DNA from: CAZRCZ01 sp964598765
GTDB lineage: Bacteria; Sumerlaeota; Sumerlaeia; MVZB01; JAJFLK01
Direction: 5' to 3'
Assembly (NCBI GenBank): GCA_964598765.1
Contig: CAZRCZ010000019.1
Span: 1 to 64,000, forward strand
Length of the DNA stretch: 64,000 nucleotides
Shown: positions 42,865-51,723 of the stretch, piece after piece
Layout: each line of letters begins with the position of its first letter
Position numbering within the stretch: the stretch's first letter is position 1
Program-made: the position numbers and the translations under genes
Notes under the pieces: generated by a model
What the model was told of the DNA's origin: nothing
Database searches by the model: none
Seen by the model: only the letters and a program-made list of their open reading frames with translations

Positions 42865-44919
42865 ATGTCCGGCTTCGTCCAGAAGCCGCGTCTGCCTCAA
42901 TCCTCATTGAGGCGGGCGCGGCAGGCTATCTTGGGTCGCGCGCGGGACGTGCGTGATCCGTCGCTTCACCACAAAATTTCACTCGTCGCCTTCTTCGCTT
43001 GGGTCGGTCTGGGCGCGGACGGGCTTTCGTCCTCGGCTTACGGCCCGGACGAAGCCTATCGGGCGTTGGGCGAACACACCTACCTTGCGATTCTGCTCGT
43101 TCTGGCGACGGCGGGGACGGTTTTCGTCTTTTCCTACGCCTACAGCCGGATCATCGAGCATTTTCCGGTCGGCGGCGGCGGCTACGTTGTCGCGACCAAA
43201 CTGCTGGGGCGCAACGCCGGGGTCGTTTCCGGTTGCGCGCTCTTGGTGGATTACGTCTTGACGATCACGGTTTCCATCGCCGGAGGCGGGGACGCGCTGT
43301 TCAGTCTGCTTCCGCCGAGGTTTCAAGTGATGAAACTTCCGGTCGAGTTCGGCGCCATCGGCCTGCTGGTCCTGATGAATCTGCGCGGCGTCAAGGAATC
43401 GGTGACGATCCTTGTCCCCATCTTTTTGGCGTTTGTCATCTCGCACGTAATTCTGATCTTCGGCTCGATCGGCGTTCACATCTTTGATCTGCCCCACGTC
43501 GCGCAAAACGTGGATCAAGGGTTTCGAGCCGGCTCGTCGCAATTGGGCACGTTGGGATTGTTCCTCATTCTCCTGCGGGCTTATTCGGTCGGGGGCGGAA
43601 CGTTCACCGGAATCGAAGCGGTCTCCAATGGCGTTGCGATACTTCGGGAGCCGAAAGTCGAGACCGGAAAGAAGACCATGATTTACATGGGAACATCGTT
43701 GGCCGTGACGGCGGGAGGAATTTTGCTCTGCTACATGTTGCTCGACGTTCATCCGCGCCAGGGACAGACGCTCAATGCCGTGCTCGCCCAGACGGTCGCC
43801 GGCGGGTTGCGCCTTGGGACGATTCCCATCGGGGCGTGGTTTGTCAGCCTGACGATGTTCTCCGAGGCGGTTTTGCTTTTGGTCGCGGCGCAGACCGGAT
43901 TCATTGACGGTCCGCGCGTCATGGCGAACATGGCGGGGGACTCGTGGCTCCCGCGCCGTTTCGCGTCGCTTTCGGACCGGATGACGATGCAAAACGGCCT
44001 TCTCATCATTGGAGTCGCCGCCACCGCCCTTCTCGCCTACACGCGCGGTCAGGTGGACATCATTGTCGTCATGTATAGCATGAACGTCTTCCTGACGTTT
44101 TTCCTGTCCGAAAGCGGCATGGTGCGGTTTTGGTTCACCAACCGCGAGAAGGAACCGCTCTGGAAACGGAACATTACGATTCATGCCATTGGCTGGGTGC
44201 TGAGCCTGTCCATTCTCATTGTCATGGCGGCTGAGAAACTAAGCCAAGGGGCGTGGATCACGGTCTTGATTACGTCTTGTCTAATCGCGCTTTGCTTCTT
44301 GATCCGCGCGCACTATCACCGCGTCGCCGCGCAGGTACTGGAATTCCGCAAGGTCTTCTCACGTTTCATGAACATCGTCGAGAACGAGCATCTGGAGGCG
44401 ATTTCGGAGATTTCGGTTAAGCGGACGGCGGGAATTCTGGTCAGCGGCTACGATGGGATGGGGATGCACCTCTTCTTTAGCGTTCTGCGGCTTTTCCCGA
44501 ATCAATTCGGCAAGATCGTCTTCATCTCGGTCGGCAAAGTGGACACGGCGTTTTTCCGGCAGGAGAAGCACGTCGAGGCGCTGGAGGAGCGCACGCGCCA
44601 CGCGCTGGAACATTACGTCGCGCTCGCGCAAAAGCTCGGCATCCCCGCCTCCTACGCCTACGCCCTGGGGACCGACGTGGTCGAGGAGGCCTCGGGGCTT
44701 TGTCTTCACGTCGCCAAGGAAAATCCGGGGGCGGTCTTCTTCGCCGGAGAAATGGTCTTCGAGAATCCGGCGTGGTACCACCGGTTTCTTCACAACGAAA
44801 CCTCCTACGCGATCCAGCGGCAAATCCGCTTCGCGGGGCTTTCGATGGTGATCCTGCCGGTCTTGCTCAACCCGAAAAAGGAAGCGGCGAAGAGCCTTGA
44901 GGTGAGTCCGTCGTATTAG
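42865..44919 (+). CDS. kimA: KimA-type potassium importer (APC superfamily)
   Basis: The 684-residue APC-superfamily permease has about 12 membrane helices (residues about 35-500) and a cytoplasmic C-terminal domain of about 180 residues. It matches KimA/YdaO in GLGADGLSSSAYGPDEA, FPVGGGGYVVATKLLG, LLVDYVLTITVSIAGGGDA, LMNLRGVKESVTI, FTGIEAVSNGVAILREP and the C-terminal WYHRFLHNETSYAIQRQIR. KimA imports K+ with protons at high affinity and is inhibited by c-di-AMP; here a c-di-AMP riboswitch precedes the gene. The N-terminal 30 residues and the C-terminal domain are longer than in Bacillus. The assignment rests on both the protein and the riboswitch. Confidence 0.9.
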   Translation: MSGFVQKPRLPQSSLRRARQAILGRARDVRDPSLHHKISLVAFFAWVGLGADGLSSSAYGPDEAYRALGEHTYLAILLVLATAGTVFVFSYAYSRIIEHFPVGGGGYVVATKLLGRNAGVVSGCALLVDYVLTITVSIAGGGDALFSLLPPRFQVMKLPVEFGAIGLLVLMNLRGVKESVTILVPIFLAFVISHVILIFGSIGVHIFDLPHVAQNVDQGFRAGSSQLGTLGLFLILLRAYSVGGGTFTGIEAVSNGVAILREPKVETGKKTMIYMGTSLAVTAGGILLCYMLLDVHPRQGQTLNAVLAQTVAGGLRLGTIPIGAWFVSLTMFSEAVLLLVAAQTGFIDGPRVMANMAGDSWLPRRFASLSDRMTMQNGLLIIGVAATALLAYTRGQVDIIVVMYSMNVFLTFFLSESGMVRFWFTNREKEPLWKRNITIHAIGWVLSLSILIVMAAEKLSQGAWITVLITSCLIALCFLIRAHYHRVAAQVLEFRKVFSRFMNIVENEHLEAISEISVKRTAGILVSGYDGMGMHLFFSVLRLFPNQFGKIVFISVGKVDTAFFRQEKHVEALEERTRHALEHYVALAQKLGIPASYAYALGTDVVEEASGLCLHVAKENPGAVFFAGEMVFENPAWYHRFLHNETSYAIQRQIRFAGLSMVILPVLLNPKKEAAKSLEVSPSY

Positions 44920-45030
44920 AGCAATTCCTGAAATTTCTCTAGGCTCGCCGGATTTGAATCGGTCTCTCGGCGGCGCGTATTCCGGTCCGTTCATCGGATC
45001 CCCCTTTGCCGCGGAAGAATTTTCGGATTC

Positions 45031-47127
45031 TTATGGAGGCAAATCCCAAAGCCGAACCGTCCGGTCCGCGCCGCCGGACAGGACGCGACGGCCATCGGGG
45101 GAAAACGCGACGCTTTGGACGGCGTCGTCGTGCCCGCGCAAGACCAGCAGTTCCTTCCCGCTTTCGGTGTCCCATAGCCGAAGCGTATTGTCATTGCCGC
45201 CGGAAATCGCGCGTCCCCCGTCGGGCGAGAAAGCCACGCACCGGACCAACCGTTCGTGTCCCGTGAATCGGCGGACTTCCGAACCCGTTTCGACGTCCCA
45301 AAGCCGGACGGATTTGTCGCCGAGCGCGGTCAGGGCGCGATGGCCGTCGGGCGCAAACGCCGCTCCCCAAACGAAACCCAAGTCTTCGCTGAAATCGAGA
45401 CGCCGCGTCTCCTTGCCCGTCGTGACGAACCAGATTCGCAGGGTTCGATCCAATCCGGCGGAGAGCGCGCGATGGCCGTCGGGCGAAAACGCCACTCCCA
45501 ACACCGCGTCCTTGTGTCCCTCGTAACGACGGATTTGTCTGCCGGTTTCGACGTCCCATAGACGCAGGGTCTCGTCGCTTCCACCGGAAATCGCCTGCTT
45601 GCCATCGGGCGAAAAGGCGACGCTCGTGACGGCCGATTTTCCCTCCGAGTGAAATTCGCGGAGGACTTCGCCCGTTGTCGCGTTCCAAAGTCGCAAGCTT
45701 TGATCCTCGCTCCCTGAAAGAACATTTTTCCCATCGGGCGAGAAAAGGGCGCAAGTCACCGGTTTGGCGTGTCCCTCCATTTGGCGGACTTCCGCCCCCG
45801 ATTCCAAATCCCAAATCCGGACGGTCAAATCGCCGGCGGAGAGACCCAGTTTGCTGTCGGGCGAAAACATCACGGATCGAACGGAATGGGTGTGTCCGGA
45901 AAATATCCGAAGTTGTCCGATCCGTTCATTCGATTGCGGCATCGGAGTCTGGGAGGGGAGTGGTATCAGAGTGGATTCAAGTTTCGGCATGGCGGATGGC
46001 GCGACGGGGACAGGGGGCTTAATCGGAGGTTTCGATTCACCGGAAACCGGGACCGTTGCAACCGGCGCGGGAGGAGCGGAAGATGCGATGGGTTCGACCT
46101 GATCCGGCTTTGGTTCCGCCTTTGCAAGTTTGATTTCGGTTCTGGCGACGCCTCCCGCCGTCAAATCCCAAAACCGCGCCGTCTTGTCCTCCCCGCCCGT
46201 CAACGCCAAACCGCCGTCAGGAGAGACCGCCAGACTCCGTATCGCTCCCTTGTGTCCCTTGTATTTCTGGATTTCTTTTCCGCTTTCCATATCCCAAAGC
46301 AACAACTTCCCATCCCCGCCGGCCGAAAGGATTTGAAGCCCGCCCGGACAAAACGCGACGGCGGAGACCGCTCCCTTGTGTCCGTTGAAAGAACGTAGTT
46401 CCTTGCCGCTTTCAACATCCCACAACCGCATGGTTCGATCTTGTCCGCCGGAAAGAGCGCGGCTCCCGTCGGGCGAGAAAGCGACCGACAGAACCAACCC
46501 GGCATGTCCCTCCATCCGCCGTATTTCCTTGCCGGTTTCGAGATCGGAGAGTCGAACTGATTGTCCCAAGGTCGTTAGCAGGCGACGGCCATCCGGGGAG
46601 ACCGCCATGCCAAGGCTTCCTGAATCCATTTCTATGGCGAGTTCGCCTGACTCGACCTTCCAAACCCGGACGGGATCTTCAATTCCCCCCGAGATCGCCA
46701 GCGCGCCATCAGGAGTGAAGGCGACGAGGCCGACAACGCCCTTCTGCTCGCCAAACCTCCGGATTTCCTTTCCGCTTCCGATTTCCCAAAGCCGCGCCGT
46801 TAGATCCGCGCCGCCGGAAAGTATTCGCCGCCCGTCGGGAGAAAAGGCGACACCCTGAACACCTTCTTGGTGTCCGGGCAAGCGGGCAAGTTCCAGACCG
46901 GATCCCACGTTCCAAATCCGGATGAAGCCATCTTCGGAGGCTGTCGCGGCTTGCAGGCCGTCGGGAGAGAAGGCAACCCCGTTCACCGCGCCGGCATGCC
47001 CGTCGAGCCGTCGAAGGCTTCCCTTTCCGCATGCGGCCACTGCAAAACTCCATAAGATCAGCGCTTTTCCGAACCGTCTCATTCCGCTTTGCCGTAGTCT
47101 CTCATCGCATTTCCGAGACGCGTCCAT
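45031..47127 (-). CDS. Double seven-bladed WD40 beta-propeller lipoprotein
   Basis: The protein of about 698 residues has an export signal with a lipobox-like end (FAVAAC). Fourteen WD40 repeats follow in two groups of seven, each of about 42 residues with the pattern GH-x-(V)-x-VAFSPDG, SGG-x-D-x-T-x-RLWD-x-x-(S/T)-G-(K/E). A Pro/Ser-rich linker of about 60 residues (about 345-410) separates the groups. Repeats 3, 4, 10 and 12 are the most degenerate. It is probably an extracytoplasmic scaffold. ATG 47127 was chosen because GGAG lies nine bases before it; 47151 and 47082 are alternatives. The repeat units are also recognisable at DNA level. Confidence 0.85.
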   Translation of the reverse strand: MDASRKCDERLRQSGMRRFGKALILWSFAVAACGKGSLRRLDGHAGAVNGVAFSPDGLQAATASEDGFIRIWNVGSGLELARLPGHQEGVQGVAFSPDGRRILSGGADLTARLWEIGSGKEIRRFGEQKGVVGLVAFTPDGALAISGGIEDPVRVWKVESGELAIEMDSGSLGMAVSPDGRRLLTTLGQSVRLSDLETGKEIRRMEGHAGLVLSVAFSPDGSRALSGGQDRTMRLWDVESGKELRSFNGHKGAVSAVAFCPGGLQILSAGGDGKLLLWDMESGKEIQKYKGHKGAIRSLAVSPDGGLALTGGEDKTARFWDLTAGGVARTEIKLAKAEPKPDQVEPIASSAPPAPVATVPVSGESKPPIKPPVPVAPSAMPKLESTLIPLPSQTPMPQSNERIGQLRIFSGHTHSVRSVMFSPDSKLGLSAGDLTVRIWDLESGAEVRQMEGHAKPVTCALFSPDGKNVLSGSEDQSLRLWNATTGEVLREFHSEGKSAVTSVAFSPDGKQAISGGSDETLRLWDVETGRQIRRYEGHKDAVLGVAFSPDGHRALSAGLDRTLRIWFVTTGKETRRLDFSEDLGFVWGAAFAPDGHRALTALGDKSVRLWDVETGSEVRRFTGHERLVRCVAFSPDGGRAISGGNDNTLRLWDTESGKELLVLRGHDDAVQSVAFSPDGRRVLSGGADRTVRLWDLPP

Positions 47128-47220
47128 TATGGATAACTCCATGAAAATCAATTATTCCGCATGTGATTTGCAAGGCTCTCGTCCGGGAGATAATTTTTTT
47201 CAGAAAAAGATAAAATAAAG

Positions 47221-47249
47221 TTGACGATGCCCCAATCTGGCAATATGCT
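47221..47249 (+). promoter_or_regulatory. Candidate sigma70 promoter of the pseudopilin gene
   Basis: TTGACG (47221-47226) and TATGCT (47244-47249) are separated by 17 bases. The start point would be about 47256, giving a leader of about 70 bases that ends in a strong AAGGAGG ribosome binding site (47309-47315). Confidence 0.55.
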
Positions 47250-47324
47250 TCTATCTATACGGGATGCCCCATAGGGGATCTCGGCCATACATACCATATT
47301 TAATCCGAAAAGGAGGAACTAAAT

Positions 47325-48134
47325 ATGAGATTCCGAATTCGAGCGTTTACGCTCATTGAACTGCTCATTGTCGTGGCGATCATCGCGATCCTTGCGGCGA
47401 TTGCGGTTCCGAACTTTCTTGAGGCGCGGGTACGGGCGCAGGTCTCCCGCATCAAGGCCGACGAGCGGACCTACGCGACGGCCATCGAAGCCTACGCGGT
47501 GGATTGGAACCAATACATGCCGCTAATCCACATCGGCGATGTGGATCCCCCCCAACCCCCGATCAGCCCCTTGCAATCGGGTCTTGAGCTTAGCGCTACC
47601 TTCTGGATCAACCGTTTGGAGAGCATCTTGATTCCCCTCAGCACGCCGGTTTCGTATCTTTCGGAGGGATTGATATTCGAACCGAGCAACGCGCATGAGG
47701 GGTGGCTTATGTATCAGGGGTGGGATGTTCTTTCCAATCAGGGTCCCCCGCCCGACAAGGGCCAGCGGCAAACGATTTACATGTATCTCTCGCTTCCGGG
47801 CGACGCTTTTATTTCAGGAAATCTGGGTTTGGTCGCCGATCTTTTGGCGCTGATTGGAGGAAATTGTCTTCCTCCGGGCGGCTGTTCGTTGGATGTCTCC
47901 TCCGTGGGAGCCCTCGTCGCTCGGCGCTGGTTCATGGCGGCTCCGGGCCCGGACACTTTCTACTCGTTCGACCGTTGCGTTGCGGGAGGCGGGAACGTAG
48001 GTGACGGTATCGTCCGACAGCTTCTGGACGTCGGAGAACCAAAATGCGGCGGCATGTATGATCCGACCAACGGAACCATCAGCCAAGGCGAAATCGTGAG
48101 AACGGGCGAAGGCATCGCGGGCATGGGACAATAA
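47325..48134 (+). CDS. Type II secretion pseudopilin-like protein
   Basis: The 269-residue prepilin-type protein has the short basic leader MRFRIRA and the processing site A-FTLIELLIVVAIIAI. The conserved Glu5 and N-terminal helix follow, ending VPNFLEARVRAQVSRIKADE. The C-terminal globular domain (LEAR...TYATAIEAYAVDWNQY and the Cys-containing GGNCLPPGGCSLD) matches the large secreted pseudopilins common in environmental candidate phyla. A prepilin peptidase would cleave after residue 7. It is a solitary gene with its own promoter and a strong terminator; the machinery genes are elsewhere. Confidence 0.9.
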   Translation: MRFRIRAFTLIELLIVVAIIAILAAIAVPNFLEARVRAQVSRIKADERTYATAIEAYAVDWNQYMPLIHIGDVDPPQPPISPLQSGLELSATFWINRLESILIPLSTPVSYLSEGLIFEPSNAHEGWLMYQGWDVLSNQGPPPDKGQRQTIYMYLSLPGDAFISGNLGLVADLLALIGGNCLPPGGCSLDVSSVGALVARRWFMAAPGPDTFYSFDRCVAGGGNVGDGIVRQLLDVGEPKCGGMYDPTNGTISQGEIVRTGEGIAGMGQ

Positions 48135-48183
48135 ACTCCCGGTCGCTCGCTTTAACTTCGCACGATTCATTCACCAGCAAACA

Positions 48184-48218
48184 AAAACCCCGGATCTTCG
48201 GATCCGGGGTTTTCTTTT
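48184..48218 (+). terminator. Rho-independent terminator with a UUCG tetraloop
   Basis: A perfect 13-bp stem (48184-48196 with 48201-48213) is closed by the extra-stable TTCG loop. A-rich and T-rich flanks allow use in both directions between the convergent pseudopilin and GT-C genes. Confidence 0.92.
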
Positions 48219-48248
48219 GTTCGGTTGCGGTTGAAGTTCAAGAAGAAA

Positions 48249-50042
48249 TCAAGAGGTCGGCGGTTCGGTCGGCTTGAAGGGAATCATCAACTCCTCGAAC
48301 TTGGGACGGTTGCGCTCGTTGATCGCGGCGACTTCCTCCGGTTTTTCATTCGGACCGGGCGCGACCATCGCGCCCCGCTCGCGTAATTTCGCGCGGATCG
48401 TGTCCGCGCCATTGGCAACCCGAATCAGCATCCACTCCCCCGTCAATAACCGCACAATGACCGTATCATTCTGCTTGCGTTGCCAGTCGGCAAACAGATC
48501 GGGGCTTTTCATGTATTCGGCCTGCTCGAAGTAGTAAACCGCGCCCCGCTGGACAATCTCTTCCCATGACGCGCGCTTCTCGTGTCCAACCATCCCGCGA
48601 GTGTCTATTTTCTTGTGGGCAATCTCCTTGTCATTAAGACCATAAACGTCCAGCGTCGGCAGGCGGGAAATATACGGAACCATCCCCGCCGAAGGAGTCG
48701 CCAACATCTCCTTCGGATCGGCGAATCGGCGAAACCATTCCCCTGCCGCGCGGAATTGAGGTTGCCACGTGTAATTTTCGAACATTTGCAGACTGCTGGT
48801 GTGCCCAATTTCGTAAAGTTCATGTTTGTATTGATTCGTGATGCAACCGAAGAAATGCATGGCCAAGAATCCGCCTCCCCCCAATGCGGCTAGCCCCGCT
48901 TCGGTGGCCGGACGCGCCCACGACCATCGCGGCGTCCAATAACCGACCCACTGACCGACCGTCTCAAACGCCATCGGGACCATGAGCGCCAGAAGAGGAA
49001 TCGTCGGGGTCATGAGACGAAATTCAAAAACGTCCCCGCCGACATACATGATGTAGTAGCTATAGGTTCCGGTGATCGCGGCCAAGACGAAGAGTTGCCC
49101 GGCGAGAGGGCTACGTCGCTGAAAGATGACCGCCGGAATCGCGACGGCGATGCAGGCCGCGACCAAACTCCAATGCAGATAGGAGTATTTGAAGTAGAGC
49201 GTGATGTAGGGAATTCCGACCTTGAAGTAAGCGCCGGGGACTTTGGCGTAGAACGTGTTCGGAACCCATTCGTGGTAATAGTGATGACGCCAGAGAAGAT
49301 GTCCCCCGCCGATCAACGCGCAGATGCCGCCCCAAACCAAAACGCGTAGAAATCCTCCGGGCGCGCCTTTGGCAAAAACGATACGACGCCAAAAGAGAAT
49401 CGCGCCGCAGGTCAACCCCGCGAGATAACCTTCCGGACGCTCCAGCAACGCCAGCGACATGATGAGGGCGCTGTAGGGACGCCGGGCGTGAAGGGGCTGA
49501 AATTCCTCGCGCAGAAACCGGGCGACGGCGAAGAAAACCAGAAAGCTGAAAAAGTGGGTTTCCATCCCGCCCGCCATCCAACCCTGCGTGGATTGATTCA
49601 GCGCGACCAGCCCGACCCCGAGCCACATCCAGCGGCGACCGAATTCCCCCCGCCTCACAAATTCCCACCACGTCGAGGCAAGGACCAAAAACCCGAAGAG
49701 ACGTCCGTAGAAGAGGAACAATTTCTCCGGATGGCTCGTGAAGAAAAAATGGACCGACATGAAAATCATCCAGAGAAAATTCGTGTAGCCTTCGACCGGC
49801 TCCTCGCCCGGGTTATAGACCGGCCCGAAGCCTTCATAGAGATTCCGGCTGTAACGCAGGGTGATGTAGGCGTCTTCGAGGATGAAGGTCCAGCGTTTGC
49901 CGAGGAGCCAGAGAAATCCGGCGCCCATGGCGAGCAAGCCGAAAGCCATCGGCGAAAGCGCGGCGGCAAGCAGTTCGCGCCGGGGAACGGCGTCCTCGGA
50001 CTGAATGGTTGCAACGGGGGGTGGGTTCGGAGTCATTTCCAT
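48249..50042 (-). CDS. GT-C type membrane glycosyltransferase
   Basis: The 597-residue polytopic membrane protein has about ten to eleven helices in the first 400 residues. The first extracytoplasmic loop carries the GT-C signature region EDAYITLRYSRNLYEG, then VYNPGEEPVEGYTNFLWMI, with the acidic ED pair expected to act in catalysis. Such enzymes use polyprenyl-phosphate sugars to glycosylate lipids, glycans or proteins at the periplasmic face. The C-terminal 200 residues form a soluble domain (YISRLPTLDVYGLND and beyond). It resembles the mycobacterial arabinofuranosyltransferase-like group; the substrate cannot be told. Confidence 0.82.
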   Translation of the reverse strand: MEMTPNPPPVATIQSEDAVPRRELLAAALSPMAFGLLAMGAGFLWLLGKRWTFILEDAYITLRYSRNLYEGFGPVYNPGEEPVEGYTNFLWMIFMSVHFFFTSHPEKLFLFYGRLFGFLVLASTWWEFVRRGEFGRRWMWLGVGLVALNQSTQGWMAGGMETHFFSFLVFFAVARFLREEFQPLHARRPYSALIMSLALLERPEGYLAGLTCGAILFWRRIVFAKGAPGGFLRVLVWGGICALIGGGHLLWRHHYYHEWVPNTFYAKVPGAYFKVGIPYITLYFKYSYLHWSLVAACIAVAIPAVIFQRRSPLAGQLFVLAAITGTYSYYIMYVGGDVFEFRLMTPTIPLLALMVPMAFETVGQWVGYWTPRWSWARPATEAGLAALGGGGFLAMHFFGCITNQYKHELYEIGHTSSLQMFENYTWQPQFRAAGEWFRRFADPKEMLATPSAGMVPYISRLPTLDVYGLNDKEIAHKKIDTRGMVGHEKRASWEEIVQRGAVYYFEQAEYMKSPDLFADWQRKQNDTVIVRLLTGEWMLIRVANGADTIRAKLRERGAMVAPGPNEKPEEVAAINERNRPKFEELMIPFKPTEPPTS

Positions 50043-50079
50043 TGTGATCGTCGCAGAAGATTAGGACTTATCCGCAGTT

Positions 50080-50105
50080 CGAGCAAGAGCAAGAGTAAGA
50101 GCAAG
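50080..50105 (+). repeat. Single AGAGCAAGAGTA repeat
   Basis: The sequence GAGCAAGAGCAAGAGTAAGA with a short continuation matches the arms at 36246-36351. Only one orientation is present here. It lies between the GT-C gene and the MFS gene. Confidence 0.7.
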
Positions 50106-50155
50106 CCCATGAAAAAGAAACAAGGATGGACGGGCTGAACAGGGCGGGATGCGAA

Positions 50156-51640
50156 TCAGCATGGGGCTTGCGCTCCTTGGAGGTCTTTCTTTGCGAAGAA
50201 CAAAACAGCGACGAGGATCAGCGTCGCGGAAGCCAGATAGATTCCGCCGCCGAACGATATCGCGTGGCTCATATTGGCTACTTCGCTTCCGTAGGAGCCG
50301 TGCGCGGCGAGGCGGCCAAAGAGAAGGGGACCGAGCGCGCCCCCTCCCCAGCCGATGAAATTCAACATTCCCGCCGCCGAGGCGCGCGATTGCGGCGGCA
50401 CAACGTCATACATCGAGGCGAAGATGTTCGCGTCGTAAAGACCCTTGCAGAAGCCGAAGACGCTCATCGCCAAGATGAGTGTAGCGACTTCGCCCGTCTT
50501 GCCGACCAAATAAACAAACGGTGCGCCGAGGAGCAACCCGGTCACTTGAACCATCATCCGGCCTCCGGCGAACCTGCGCGAAAGCCAATCGGCGGAAATC
50601 CCCCCGAGCGGTACGCTCAACGCGCTTGCGACCTGAATGTAAATGCTTCCGTTCAGTCCGGCCGACGTCAGCGAAAAATTGAATTTCTCCTTGAGAAACG
50701 TCGGAGTCCACATGAGGAAAATCGTGGCGACCGAATTGGCTCCCATGAACGCCAGAAGAAGAAGTAACGGCGTCGGGGAGCGAAGCCCCACTTTGCCCAA
50801 CATGCTCCAGAGAGCCATCGGCGAAAGGACTGCGGCGGGAATCAAGAGATACTTCTGCCACCCGGTCCACCATGCCGTCGGGCAAACCAAGACCGTGAGC
50901 AAGACCGAAGGAATCAGAATCAGCTCCAGCCGCGAAACGCCCGAGGCCAGTTCCACAGCCGAGGGCGGCTGTGCCACATTCATTGATTTAATCCCCCCAG
51001 TGGAATCTTGAATTGGTCCCGGGGAAGGAATAATTTCCGATTGTCCGCGACGTGCCTCGCGCAAAAAATTATAAAGCAGGACGGCCAAGGTCATGCCCGC
51101 CAATCCGAAGAAGTAAAATCCCCATCGCCAGTTGTAGCGCTGGGCCAGCCAAGCCGCGAACCAACTTCCGCCGATGGTCCCAATATAGACGCTGGATTGA
51201 TGAAGCGACATCGCGCGGGAGCGGGTCTTGCCGGAGTGATAATCGCTGATGAGCGACATCGAGGCGGGGAAATAAAAGGTCTCGCCGAAACCCTCAAGCG
51301 CGCGCACGGTGACGAACTGCCACAGTTTCCCGCACCATCCGGTCAGAACGGTGATCAGGCTCCAAAAGAGACACCCGCCAAGGATCAAATCCTTTCGACG
51401 AATCCGGTCGCCGACGTATCCGGCGATCGGCGCGCCGGCGGCGTAAATCCACATGAACGCCGAAGCGATGTATCCCTGTTGTTCCTTGTCAAAATGGAAG
51501 ACTTCCTGAAGTTTGGGAAGAACGACGGAAATCGCCTGTCGGTCGGCGTAATTGAAAAAGCAGATGCACCAAAGCATGAACACCACCCACCATTTGTAGG
51601 TGGGGGAAGAGGACGAGTCTTTGGGATCGGAGATTTGCAT
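50156..51640 (-). CDS. Major facilitator superfamily transporter
   Basis: The roughly 494-residue, 12-helix MFS permease belongs to the anion:cation symporter/hexuronate-like group (FNYADRQAISVVLP at helix 1, GYVGDRIRRKD in loop 2-3, FPASMSLISDYHSGKTRSRAM in loop 4-5). Helices 1-6 and 7-12 are separated by a cytoplasmic loop of about 55 residues that contains NVAQPPSAV, the translation of a dispersed palindromic repeat (50954-50973). The start at 51640 (MQISDPKDSS) is preferred over a GTG at 51676. The ribosome binding site is weak. It is divergent from rplI. The substrate is probably a small organic acid or sugar acid, by family resemblance only. Confidence 0.88.
   Translation of the reverse strand: MQISDPKDSSSSPTYKWWVVFMLWCICFFNYADRQAISVVLPKLQEVFHFDKEQQGYIASAFMWIYAAGAPIAGYVGDRIRRKDLILGGCLFWSLITVLTGWCGKLWQFVTVRALEGFGETFYFPASMSLISDYHSGKTRSRAMSLHQSSVYIGTIGGSWFAAWLAQRYNWRWGFYFFGLAGMTLAVLLYNFLREARRGQSEIIPSPGPIQDSTGGIKSMNVAQPPSAVELASGVSRLELILIPSVLLTVLVCPTAWWTGWQKYLLIPAAVLSPMALWSMLGKVGLRSPTPLLLLLAFMGANSVATIFLMWTPTFLKEKFNFSLTSAGLNGSIYIQVASALSVPLGGISADWLSRRFAGGRMMVQVTGLLLGAPFVYLVGKTGEVATLILAMSVFGFCKGLYDANIFASMYDVVPPQSRASAAGMLNFIGWGGGALGPLLFGRLAAHGSYGSEVANMSHAISFGGGIYLASATLILVAVLFFAKKDLQGAQAPC
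50954..50973. repeat. CACAGCC-GAGGGC-GGCTGTG palindrome inside the MFS gene
   Basis: A perfect 7-bp inverted repeat with a 6-base loop is embedded in-frame in the region encoding the central loop of the MFS transporter. On the coding strand it reads GGCACAGCCGCCCTCGGCTG, a sequence type I recognise as a dispersed repeat in related environmental bacteria (from memory; not checked). Confidence 0.6.
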
Positions 51641-51723
51641 CGCGCATTTTTTGCACTTTTTATTTGCGAAACGCACTGAAATTCGGGAGACTCGGGGTTT
51701 TGACTGGCCGGGAGAAGCTAAAT

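Noticed and set aside
42979..44184. A 401-codon open frame antisense to kimA, and a similar 411-codon one antisense to the multicopper oxidase (36446-37681).
   Set aside because: Both translations are dominated by Arg, His, Asp and Gln as expected for reverse-complement frames of membrane or copper proteins. Neither has a ribosome binding site or domain.
47221..47325. A riboswitch in the pseudopilin leader.
   Set aside because: The leader is only about 70 bases long and shows no conserved aptamer block or stable structure by eye.
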